Shown here one piece after another: positions 35,707-47,700 of a DNA stretch of 64,000 nt. Below the pieces are notes generated by a model. That model did not search any database. It worked only from the letters and a program-made list of their open reading frames with translations, and was not told where the DNA came from. This DNA comes from Axinella damicornis (Eukaryota; Porifera; Demospongiae; Axinellida; Axinellidae): assembly GCA_963931865.1 (NCBI GenBank), contig OZ007515.1:1415318-1479317 (forward strand), written 5' to 3'. Numbering within the stretch: the first letter of the stretch is position 1; the number at the start of each line of letters is the position of its first letter. A program made the translations under genes and the position numbers.

Positions 35707-35787
<81 letters not shown>

Positions 35788-38700
35788 TGTGTGTCTGTGT
35801 GTGTCTGCGTGCGTGCGTGTATTTGTGTACTTTGTGATAGATTGTTATGTTATTCAAACATGCTGGTCTTGACTTTCACTGTGGATGTTTCACTGCATTA
35901 GTGATGGTAGGAAGTGTTAGTGGAAGTTTGTTGTGCTGTAGACACACCTATGGAGCCCTACTCGTGATGACTTTCGGTCCTAGGTATGCTCTCCTCTCCC
36001 CTCCAGCATCCACCCCTTGGTTTGATCGGTACAGAGACGTCTCTTTGGAGCACATCAAGCAATCAGACCACGAGTGCATTAGGCATTACGTCTCAGGTAC
36101 TGCTGACTCGTGGATATATGTGCCTGTATTGCTACAGTTAAACATCTCCCTCCCCCCCCTTCCCTCCCTCCCCTCCCCTGCCCTCCCTCCCCACTCCCCT
36201 CTCCCCCCCTCTCTTCCCCTCCCCCCTTCCCTTCCTTCCCCTCCCCTACCCCCTTCCCCCTCCCCTCCCCCTCCCCTCCTCTCCCTCCCCTTTCATCTCT
36301 CCTCCGCTCCCCTCCCCCTCCCCTCTGCTCCCCTCCCTCCCCACTCCCCTTCCCCCCTCCCCCCTTCTCCCCTCCCTTGCTCCCCCTCCCCTCCCTCCCT
36401 TCTCCCTCCCCTCCCTCCCCTCTCATCCCCTCCCTCCCCTCCCCCCATCCCCCCTCCCCCCTCTCCAGTTGTCCTTGTAGTACCAAGCACTCACTCGGCA
36501 CCACTGGAGGCCTTCTCCCAGCTCTATACCCAACAGAAAGAGTCAGAACAAAGCAAATACCCGAAGTGGCTCACGCCACACCTCTTCTACTTCCACGTCC
36601 TACTGCATGACACCTCAGAGGGCAATGATGCCAGGTACGTGTAACACACTGGTCTCGTTCTCATACCCTCCCCAAATGGATTGGGAACCACTTGGAACCA
36701 TGCACTACATCAGGAGCGCATGAGCTGCCGAAGGCGGCGAAGGAGCGTGTAACTTGCGTGCCATGTAAATACAAATTAGTTACGTACTCTTCCGCATTTG
36801 AAAATAGATCGGATACGTCATAAGTTTTCTGGGGGCAGTTTTATTGGCGTGCAAGCCTTCAGGGGCGTCCTGACGCTCGGTTCCCTGCTTGTTTCGCTCT
36901 TGCAAACTTCAGCACGGTCATGCTCCGCTTGACAGCGCGTCTCATGGGAGAATCCTTCACCTGGCGCATAGAAAGTTGCGGGGAGATACTTCCTGAAGGC
37001 TACAAGCTGAAGTTTCCTTCTAGCACGACCCTCGGATGGGCGTGGAGTTCCTTCTTCAAACCGAACTCGCTTCGCTTGAGGTAGCTCACTCTCGATGTCT
37101 ACGCTTCGCCATTGCGGGTGGCTCTGTCAAAACAATGCTGTACTAAATAAAGCTAAGTACGAGTCACGTGCACTGTATGGCGTCACGCAACGTCTAAATG
37201 AGCTTCCGCTTTCCAAATATGGAAGTCATTACTACTACAGATTTGTATTTACATGGCATTCACGGGTATTCACGTGTTGCACGCTCCTTCGCCGCCTTCG
37301 GCGGCTCATGCGCGCTCCTGACTACATATATTTACTTGTACTTCCACAAGTCACTAATAGCTGGTAATATAAATATTGTGTAAGGGCCAAATCCAGCCCT
37401 CTGGTTAATTGCTTAGATGTAGTATTAAGACTGTACTACCAATACGAAGGTCGTGGACTTTGATTTCTGTTAGATAATGGGTCCTTCTGGTTGTGTAGTA
37501 GACCTCCAGCCCACACTCCAGCCCACACTGTTATGTCACAGACGTGAATGGTTATATCTCTCCCTACCTTAGGGCACAGGACAATTTTGAGAAAGTGAAG
37601 GCGGCATTCGGCTCTGCTAGCTGTTACTTTCTGCAGCTCAACTCGCGGCAGCCAAGTGCCTCGACCGAGGATATTCCGGACCCTTGGAGCCAGTTTGTAT
37701 CTAATCCCACGACTGATAACGTGAGTTAAAGTAACTAGCCTAGAGATTTCCCGGGTATACTCACGTGCCAAAACTGGCACATTTTGGATTAAACCGTTTT
37801 CTACCAATGATGGCACATTTTGACAAAACTTGGCAGAAACAGCACTCCTGTTCTGTAGGGTGACTGATGTGCCATTTCTGCTAAAAATGGAAAAAACGAA
37901 CCTAAATTGCCAGAAATATCACTCCTGGTGAATAGCAGCACACTAAGGATATGCGGCAAAATCATGTCTTGTCTTGTTTCCTACATATACACTAGCTGCC
38001 ACTTGTTGTGGAGTGGGGGCAAGCACAGCCTCATTCCCAGGCCGCCTACACCTCCAGTTTTTGAGTATGCAGTTACATGTATAGCAAACTGATATGAAGC
38101 TGGGATTTGTACGTACCATTGTGATAAGCATGAATGGAGTATTCCAGTTTTGCTGTCGGTTGAATTTTGACCCAAAATCATGAAAATCCACGGCCTTGGT
38201 TGAGTGTGATTTTTAACAAAAATATTAGGAGTCATTTTAGCACATCACTTGAAGGCTCTTTTCATGCTGATCACAATCGCATAATACCAAGCCTCATAAT
38301 CAAATGCGTGGGCACAATATGTCTTTCTTTAGACAATGGATGGAGTAGGAATTATGCCAGCTACATAGTATGGGTATCTTGGGCTAGGAAGGAGATACAA
38401 AGCTGGGATTTGCACCATTGTGATCAGCATGAATGGAGCATTCCAATGATATCCATTTTGCTGTCAGTTGAATTTTGACCCAAAATCATGAAAAAAACGG
38501 TGGATTATAGCCTTTGGTTGACTGCGATTTTTGACAAAAATGTGACTGAGATTAAAAATCACTTTAAGGACATCATTTGAAAGCTCTTTTTATGCTGACC
38601 ACAATGGCACAATTCCCAGCTTCATATCTCTTTCATACCTTGAACAACGCTCTCTTCCAAGTCTATATTCCTAATACCAACATTGGACCATTGGACCATG

Positions 38701-41700
38701 ATCAGTAAGTTACCCCTATAGAACAGAATTAATAGGCATGCATGTCATAATGTGCCATAATTGGTTTCCAAAAGTGCCAATTTTGGCACAAAACCTTACT
38801 TCAGGTTTCCAGTTTGCCGGCTTCCTTTCCACTTTCTGTGGGAGGAGGTTTCCTAACTTTAAACTCTGGTGTGGGGAGTGGAGGGGAGAGGAAGGGAGAA
38901 CTGACCTAAAGGGGACTATTCCGAGGGTGGCAGTAAGGCTGCTAGGATTTCACAAATGAATGTACTCTTTCGTAGTTGGGAGAGAATATAACTAGGTGAC
39001 GTACAGTATGTGAGAAATATTCTTCTTAGCGGTCATGTGCTCGGCAATGCTGCAAGATGATGTCATCATTTACACATAGAGGTCACAATGATGTCATCAT
39101 GGCAGAAATAGTTAGTATGTAAGTATCGAAGGTGGGCATTAGTTGGAACCACTTATGGGCAGTGATGTACTCAAGATGATGCAATGCCTCGACTGTTTAC
39201 ACTGTACCACCTACAGTGTGGTATTGTGTAACCTTTGTGTGTTTACATGTACGTGTGTCGATCACCTCATTGTTCTCTTGCCCCAGGACGAGGTTGATGA
39301 CAACTTTCGGCACAGGCTAGGCAACAAACTCTTCAAAAGAGACAGGACAAAGCAGGAGCCTCGAAGGCAAGAGCCCCACGTTCCGAACAATGAGGAACCT
39401 CCTGAAATCATCAAACCAAACGATGCACGGGAGGAGGCAAAACTTATCATGAGTGACTCGAACGAATCTCTGAATCATGAACCAAGGTCAGAAGTCCCCC
39501 CCGGGAACGACCCCCTCTCACAGCTGGCTTCTGAGAGCCCCACCAAATCGGCTGTGATATCTCTGTTGGATCCTGTGCGGGGATCTAGATCGGTTGCAGA
39601 GGACCAGAAGAGTGGCGGCTCCTCTTCCGGTGTGGGCCAGTGTTTGAGTCTAGAGGATCACAACCGCCTGAGGATGTTTGTGCAGGAGTTTGTAGGCCTG
39701 AAGCTGCTACCCCATCTGGAAGCTGTGTTGAAGAACCTCAACGAATGGGTAGGAGAGGGGAAGAAGGGTTGGGGGAGGTAATTGATGTTGTGCACAGCTG
39801 CATCTAACCTGTGGATTATCCTACTACTTGTAGCATGTGTATGCTTGCCTCATACCCAGGTCCATGTGCATCCGTTCCCCGCATGGGCCTGGGTACAAGG
39901 CTACATGTATGTTGTTTATGCTACCAGTACCATTTAATTGGTGTCTCTTTTCGGCTCCTTTCTGCAGGTGGTGAGTCGGCATTCCATGCGTCACAGCATC
40001 ACCTCCATGAGGAACCGCTTCATGAAGATGTTTAGTGCTAGCAGTCAGTTCAACAGCACTCTCTCTGTGGAGGCAAAGTGGGTGGTGCCTAAACGTGTGT
40101 GTCTTCAGCTGTCAATGCATAATAATTATGTCTTCTTCTGTCCCTCCCTCCCTCCCTCCCTCCCTCCCTCCCTCCCTCCCTCCCTCCCTCCCTCCCTCCC
40201 TCCCTCCCTCCCTCCCTCCCTCCCCCCTCCCTCCCTCCCTCCCTCGCTCGCTCCCTCCCTCCCTCCCTCCCCTCCCTCCCTCCCTCCCTCCCTCCCTCCC
40301 TCCCTCCCTCCCTCCCTCCCTCTCTCCCTCCCTCCCTCCCTCCCTCCAGCTTTGCTTACAATTCTCTAGAGCTGCAGACCCGACAGCTTGCTGACCTGGC
40401 CTTCCTCCTCCAGAACTTTGACCTTGCCTTCCAGACCTACCACTCCATCAAAAAAGACTTCCAGGCAGTCAGTGCTTGGCTGTACTACGCTGGCTCAGTG
40501 GTCAGTATGTAGGCTAAAGATAGATAGCCAGAATACGTCCCTTGGCTGATCTCTCTGAGGTCTTAATGTATCTCAGATTATCACAAATGCATATTGCCTT
40601 CTCCGTTTATCCCACCTGGTCGTTCATTGCAGGAGATGTGTGCCATGTCCGCCTATCTGCTCTCCTCCACCCGGAGGGAGGTGGTGACCTACCTGGAGGA
40701 CGCCATCAGCGTCTACAACATCACGTGCAAGTGAGCTGTCATAGAACATCAATACAGGTGGCTTTGGGGTCAAAGGTCAATTAGTTGGTTCAAAGGTCAA
40801 TTAGCTGGAGTAATGTAATATTGTTGCACCTGCTGATATACTCTTGTCATCTGTGCACCATAGGTCGGTGCATTTTGCTCTGCGTGCCTCCCTCCTTCTG
40901 GCGGAGGTCCTGAGGGAGAGGGGGCTCTACCGAGAGCTCACACAGCTCTTCATCAAGATGACTAGCGAGGATGCTGACCTGCGTAGTGCCGTGTGTCTTG
41001 AGCAGGCAGCTCACTCGTTCCTCCGAGTTCACCCCACCATGGCGCGGAAGTATGCTCTCCACCTCATCTTGGCTGGTCACAGATATGCCCGGGCGGTGCA
41101 GGTGAGGAGGGGGGAGGGCAGTGAACAAGAATGTGGTTGTGAGAAGGGGTCCCTGACTTAGCCTTCCTACATGTGAAGAGGTACATGTACATTCTGTGCA
41201 CTTGAAGCAGATTCTTTTGTCTATTCTTACAGCATTCTTTTTCATTCTTCAGAGGGAGCACAGCACTCGAGTGTACAAGCAAGCCTTGGAGGTGTACCAA
41301 GGGAGAGGGTGGACGCTAGCAGAGGTACAACACATCTAGCTGCGCAGCTGGAATCAGTAAAAAACAGCTGCAGACTTAATTGTCTTCATAAGATAGCTGC
41401 ACAGCTGACAGTAACTAAAACTAGGAGTCGGCTCCTGCTAAACACCTGCATTTTTATTCAAAGTCCAGCTGTATCCTCACTCAGCTGTACAGCTGTCTCA
41501 ACATCAGTAGGAGACAGCTGTATCCTCAGCTGTACAGCTGTCTCAACATCAGCAGGACACAGCAGCTGTATCCTCAGCTGTACAGCTGTCTCAACATCAG
41601 CAGGACACAGCTGTATCCTGAGCTGTACAGCTGTCTCAACATCAGCAGGACACAGCAGCTGTATCCTGAGCTGTACAGCTGTCTCAACATCAGCAGGACA

Positions 41701-44700
41701 CAGCTGTATCCTGAGCTGTACAGCTGTCTCAACATCAGCAGGACACAGCTGTATCCTCAGCTGTACAGCTGTCTCAACATCAGCAGGACACAGCTGTATC
41801 CTCAGCTGTACAGCTGTCTGTACAGCTGTCTCGACACCAGCAGGACACAGCTGTACCATAAGAGCACACCTGCGTTCTAATTGTTGTCTTGAGCTGTACA
41901 GCCCTTTCAGCTCCTGTTCGTCGGTTGTCTGTCCAAGGTGGTGACCTGCTTGTATGACCTCTCTCTTGCCAGGACTACATCCACTTCAGCCTGGCACGAC
42001 ACTCCTTCAGCCTCCACCACCTGCCCGACGCAAAGCATGCGTTTGAGAGCCTCCTTTCCCATGAGAGTGCACAGTCCCCCAACCAGCAGCTCCTCAACCT
42101 GAAGGAGTTCATCTTTGTGTACAAGGTTAATGTGCTATGGTGTGAGGGTGCTAGGGTGTGAGGGTGTGCTAGTGTGTGAGGGTGTGTAAGGGGGTGAGGG
42201 GGCACTGTGTGAGGGAGGGTGGGTGTGTTGGGTGGGGGCGTGGTACTGTGAGGGGAGGGTCAGTGTGTTGGGGGGTGAGGGGTTAGGATGTGACACTGAG
42301 GGAGGGGTGAGTGTGTTACGGTGGGAGTGTGGCACTGAGGGGAGGGGGAGGGGTGTGGCACTGTGGGAAGATGGAGGGATGAAGTTCATTGTACTGTTGT
42401 GTGTGTATGTATTTGCATTGAAAATGAGATGGGCTTTTCTTTCCTCCCAGCAACTTCTGAACTCCAGCCATCCCTCTGTTACTAACCAGATTCAGTTGGA
42501 GCAGCAGAAGACTGTGAAGACCTGTGCTGACACCGTTCAGAACCTTCCGACATTACCACTTCCGTTTGTACGTCCCCAACTCACACGAGTAATATTCGCA
42601 ACCTCCGTGAGCCAAGAGAGTTTGAAGCAGCCGCTGACCCATGATGGAGTGTTGACTGGGAGGCACAGAGCTGCTAGTGGTTCGGGTAGCAAGGACTCGA
42701 ACATATTGGCCGAGGAAGGAGAGATCGTGAAGCATTCGAGTACAGGAGTATCGATTACACAGCACTTGAGAAGCTTGCAACACAGTGGTGACTCCGTAAT
42801 TGGGACAAGTGACTATGACCCCAGCCGGTTGAAAGTGCCAAAAGAGCAGTGGGTGTCCCTGGAGAAGAGAGCAGCCTCCGGGTTGAGAGGTGTGGCAATG
42901 GAGAACTTCAAGCCCTCTCTTCTTGTCATGGACCACACGACAGACAACTCAAACACTCCCTTCTGCGTCATCAATGGTCAGTAGTCGTGTTCTTGCAAGT
43001 CGAAAAGTGCTATTGGCATGGAAACACGGAAATGCCTGAGCTGTTACCAACTCTGTACCCTGACCATGCCCCCAATCTAAATATCGGTTCCTAGACCCTT
43101 CATTCCCATGCGGTGATGGTATGGGAATGAGACAATAAGATACCGATTTCCATTCCTAGTAGTTAAGGGTTGTTCTAGTGGAATCTAAAGATTATTTTAT
43201 CTTGTACCAAAACCTCCCCCCCTCTCCCCCCCCCCCCCCCCCCCCCCCTCTTCTTCCCCAGAGCAAATCGCAGTTTGTGTGGCGCTGAAGAACCCCCTTC
43301 GAGTGCCTCTGCTGATGAGACGGCTGTCCCTCGTGTGGAAGTTCCAGGCACGATCCAATGAGGCGGACTCTGACCCCCGGGCTGCCTCCAGTGAGGTGGT
43401 TGAGAGGGTGGAGTTACAGCCAGGAGAGCAGAGGATGGTGAGGGAGAGGGACGGGGGAGTGTGATTGACCCCTCGAGATATGCTTTTGTGCCAAAATTGA
43501 CACATTTTCTACCAATTGTGGCACATTGTGACATGCCAATTTGGAATAGTGGCAGAAAAAGCATTCCTGTTCTATAGGGCGACTGATGTGCGATTTCTGC
43601 CAAAAATGGACCAATGATTAGTAGACTAAGAAGAGAACATTGCACAAGGTATGGGTATGTGAATGAGATATGAAGCTGGGAAATGTACCATTGTGGTCAG
43701 CGTAAAAAGAGCTTTCAAATAATGTCCTTGAAAATGATTTTTAATCTCAGTCACATTTTTGTCAAAAATCGCACTCGACCAAAGGCTATAATCCATGGTT
43801 TTTCATGATTTTGGGTCAAATTTCAACCAGCAGCAAAAAGGACATCGTTGCAATGCTGCATTCATGCTGATCACAATGGTGCAAATCCCAGCTTCATATC
43901 TCATTCCTAGCCCAAGATACCGAGCATATTAGTCTTCCACAACTGCATGCTTACACCACCTCGCTTTCAGTATTTTTGCATACTGTAAAAAAAACTGGAG
44001 GTGTAGAAAGGCCTGGGAACAAGGCTATGCATGTCCCCAGGGCGTCCTCCACAACAAGTGGCAAGTGGTGTACATGTAGCAAGACTTCATCTGGCTTCAC
44101 TGCACTGGGTGTCCTTCAGGGATGGCGCCACCGGTGCGGCCATGGCCGTACCAGTTTTTGAGGGCGTTGCTAGGATCCTGACTTACAAGCGCGTAGCTAC
44201 TTCCTCCTAGTTTTCTTTTGAGGCTTCCACTGTCCAAAGCGGCGACCATAGGATAGACGTTCACGAGTCTTGGTTTCAAGTCGCGTCAATTTTCATGGGC
44301 TTTGAACGAGACCAACACAGACGGAATGGAGACAGGACTAACGTGCTTCACTGGGTGTCCTTCAGGGATGGCGCCATGTTGCAAAGCTTGCAATGTGCCT
44401 TTGTAATGAATCAACAGATAGAATGACAGCAACCTTCAAACAATGAGATGCTCGTGATGTACGAGAATAACTCTTTCAGCCAAATCACATTTCCTTTTCA
44501 CGGAAAGCAGTGGCAGTGCAGTGCAAACCACAAAGGAGCTACGAGAGCCCATCCTGATGACTGAAAGAAAAATTTTTTTCTATCCACTGCCTTCAGCAGT
44601 CGGCAGTGGCCGTACCTCTCAAATATGGCTGGCACCGGCCCTGTCCTTGGTGTGCTGTCTGGACCCGGCCCTGTCCTTGGTGTGCTGTCTGGACCCGGCC

Positions 44701-47700
44701 CTGTCCTTGGTGTGCTGTCTGGACCCGGCCCTGTCCTTGGTGTGCTGTCTGGACCCGGCCCTGTCCTTGGTGTGCTGTCTGGACCCGGACCTGTCCTTGG
44801 TGTGCTGTCTGGACCCGGCCCTGTCCTTGGTGTGCTGTCTGGACCCGGCCCTGTCCTTGGTGTGCTGTCTGGACCTGGCCCTGTCCTTGGTGTGCTGTCT
44901 GGACCCGGCCCTGTCCTTGGTGTGCTGTCTGGACCCGGCCCTGTCCTTGGTGTGCTGTCTGGACCCGACCTTGTCCTTAGTGTGCTGTCTGGACCTGGCC
45001 CTGTCCTTGGTGTGCTGTCTGGCACCGGCCCTGTCCTTGGTGTGCTGTCTGGACCCCGGCCCTGTCCTTGGTGTGCTGTCTGGCACCGGCCCTGTCCTTG
45101 GTGTGCTGTCTGGACCCGGCCCTGTCCTTGGTGTGCTGTCTGGACCCGACCCTGTCCTTGGTGTGCTGTCTGGACCTGGCCCTGTCCTTGGTGTGCTGTC
45201 TGGCACCGGCCTTGTCCTTGGTGTGCTGTCTGGACCCCGGCCCTGTCCTTGGTGTGCTGTCTGGCACCGGCCCTGTCCTTGGTGTGCTGTCTGGACCCGG
45301 CCCTGTCCTTGGTGTGCTGTCTGGACCCGGCCTTGTCCTTGGTGTGCTGTCTGGACCTGGCCCTGTCCTTGGTGTGCTGTCTGGACCCGGCCCTGTCCTT
45401 GGTGTGCTGTCTGGACCCGACCCTGTCCTTGGTGTGCTGTCTGGACCTGGCCCTGTCCTTGGTGTGCTGTCTGGACCCGGCCCTGTCCTTGGTGTGCTGT
45501 CTGGACCCGGCCCTGTCCTTGGTGTGCTGTCTGGATCCGGCCCTGTCCTTGGTGTGCTGTCTGGACCCGGCCCTGTCCTTGGTGTGCTGTCTGGACACGT
45601 CAAAAAAATGTTTCAAAATGTGGGATGTGATCATACCTGGATTGCATGCTTAGTGCTATCACACACACACACACACACACACAGGTAACACTGCGTGTCA
45701 CCCCTCTCCGGGAAGGGGACCTGGAAGTTCTCGGTTTCGTATACAACCTCTGTGTAGATACTTCCCAGCAGAAGGGCTCTGACTCTCCCCTCCAGCCCGC
45801 CTCCCGCCCCAACGTCCCTAGCATGGCCATCAGCAGCAGAGACTCACTGTACCAGAAGCATCAGGGCTCGGGCGTCCAGATGAATTTAGCGGAGGGGGTC
45901 CAAGGGAGGGTGGATATCAGTATTTGTGGCCCCCGACTAAACAACACAAAGGTGGAGAAGGCATCGATGATGTATGGACATGACCACCGACTGCACTGGA
46001 TTGTAACAGCCCCCATGCCAAAGCTCGTGGTGAGTAGATAGCACGTGAAAGAGTGCTGTCTTCAGGGTGACAATGACCTGGGAATAAGGCTAGCAAATGA
46101 GGGCCTCAATGTGATGTGTGGTGTGAGTGGTGTGTAGGAGTGGTGTGTACGTACACCAGAAGACTGTTTGCTTCCTCACACACACACGTGCACACACACA
46201 CACGCACTCAATTCCCAGGTTTCCATGTCGGGTTTGTCCAGCTGGCTACTCTCGGGAGAGATGTGTCGTATCGGTGTGGAGGTGTTCAACTGCGGCCAGG
46301 TGGCCCTCAACAGCCTCCGACTAACCTCCTCCCTCCCGCAGCACCTTCTGCTCGAAGAGGTACTCAGCTCCACAAACCACAAACCAGCTTCAGCCTGTGT
46401 ATGTGTTGTGATAGCATCACGTACATGTATTGTTTGCACACGATTCGTGTCTTTTGTCTACAGAAATCGAACGCTGAGCATCCCATCTACCCATCCACCA
46501 TCGTCAATACTACCCCCACGTCTCCCAGCCTCCCCCCTGCCCATCTGCACCCCTCCCACCCACACCCCCCCTCCCCATGCATCGAGTTTCCTCTCCCGCA
46601 TAGTCGACTGGAGCCGGGGGAGGGGGTGGGGGCCAGTCTTGTCCTGCAGGGGCAGGGAGGCCGCTACTCAGAGGAGGAGCCGTGGAACCTGGTGTTCTAT
46701 TATGAACCAGCACTGATCACCGCAAACTCGAGAATCAGGTACAGTGCTTCTGTAGCCTCATTCCCAGTCCAGGCCTGGGAACGAGGCTAAGTGCTTCTGT
46801 CACTCACTGCCAGGTACAGATAATAGGTGTGGTTTGTATGTTCTTGCAGCAATTATTTTGTAGTCCTGGGGAAGATTCTTGCGGGGGTAACTGTAGTTGG
46901 GAGGGGGAGGCTGTGTATTGTGTGCAATCCTTGTAGATGTCAACGGTCAGTTTGCATACAGAAACACAGGCACATACATGTACATGTAGGGACTGGGGCT
47001 AGTTCCGGACCACTAGTGATCTTTTCCTCCTCATCCCTGTTGTCGTTATTTTAAGAAGTTCTGACTTCTTGTACCTGGTAGTTGCTGGCTGTGTAGACCA
47101 TTTGAGTGGTCATTTGCTTTCTCTCTCTCTCTCTCTCTCTCTCTCATCCCTCCAGCCATCGTGTGCTGAGACACAGCTGTGCCCTGAGAGTGAGAGAGTC
47201 CCTTCACGTGAGAGCATCGTCCGTGCATGGGCAGCTCCCAGCAGGAGGAGGAGAAAGCATGGGAAGAGGAGGGACCACGCCCGATGGGTTTGACGTGAAC
47301 CAGCTCATAGTCACGGTCGAGATGGAGAACAAGTGTCAGGTCACTTCTCCTTCTCTGTAACCTGTGTCAGGTCACGTCAGATATCCAACTCCCAGTTCAT
47401 TCAGCTGTGGTTTTAGGTCTGGGCCAGGTCTGGGAGTCAGATGTCTGACATGATCCCTGTGTGTCTACTGTGATCTGTCCAATATTATGCAGCTCAATTT
47501 GACGTGATTTGTCAGAGGTGATCTGATCTCAATTTTATGGGAGTTAATCTCATTAGAGTTGATTTTGTGGGACGTGACTGTAGCGGTACACTGGTTGTGT
47601 GATCGTTGGGTGGTGATCTTTCCAGATTGTGGACAGCTCTGCGGTTGAGCTGAGGGTGCTCCAGTTGTCCTGCATCAGCAACAAGTGGACTGTCAGCAAG

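Noticed and set aside
41309..41944. 211-codon Ser/Thr/Cys-rich ORF resembling a secreted repeat protein
   Set aside because: It is the 45/48-bp minisatellite within TRAPPC8 intron 11, between two well-supported exons.
44498..45653. ORFs of 340-378 codons on both strands
   Set aside because: They are the 30-bp minisatellite, a multiple of three with few stops, read in several frames; the sequence is intronic to TRAPPC8.
47156..47339. Basic Arg-rich ORF in this interval as a separate small gene
   Set aside because: It is a shadow frame of TRAPPC8 exon 18, whose true frame joins both neighbours.
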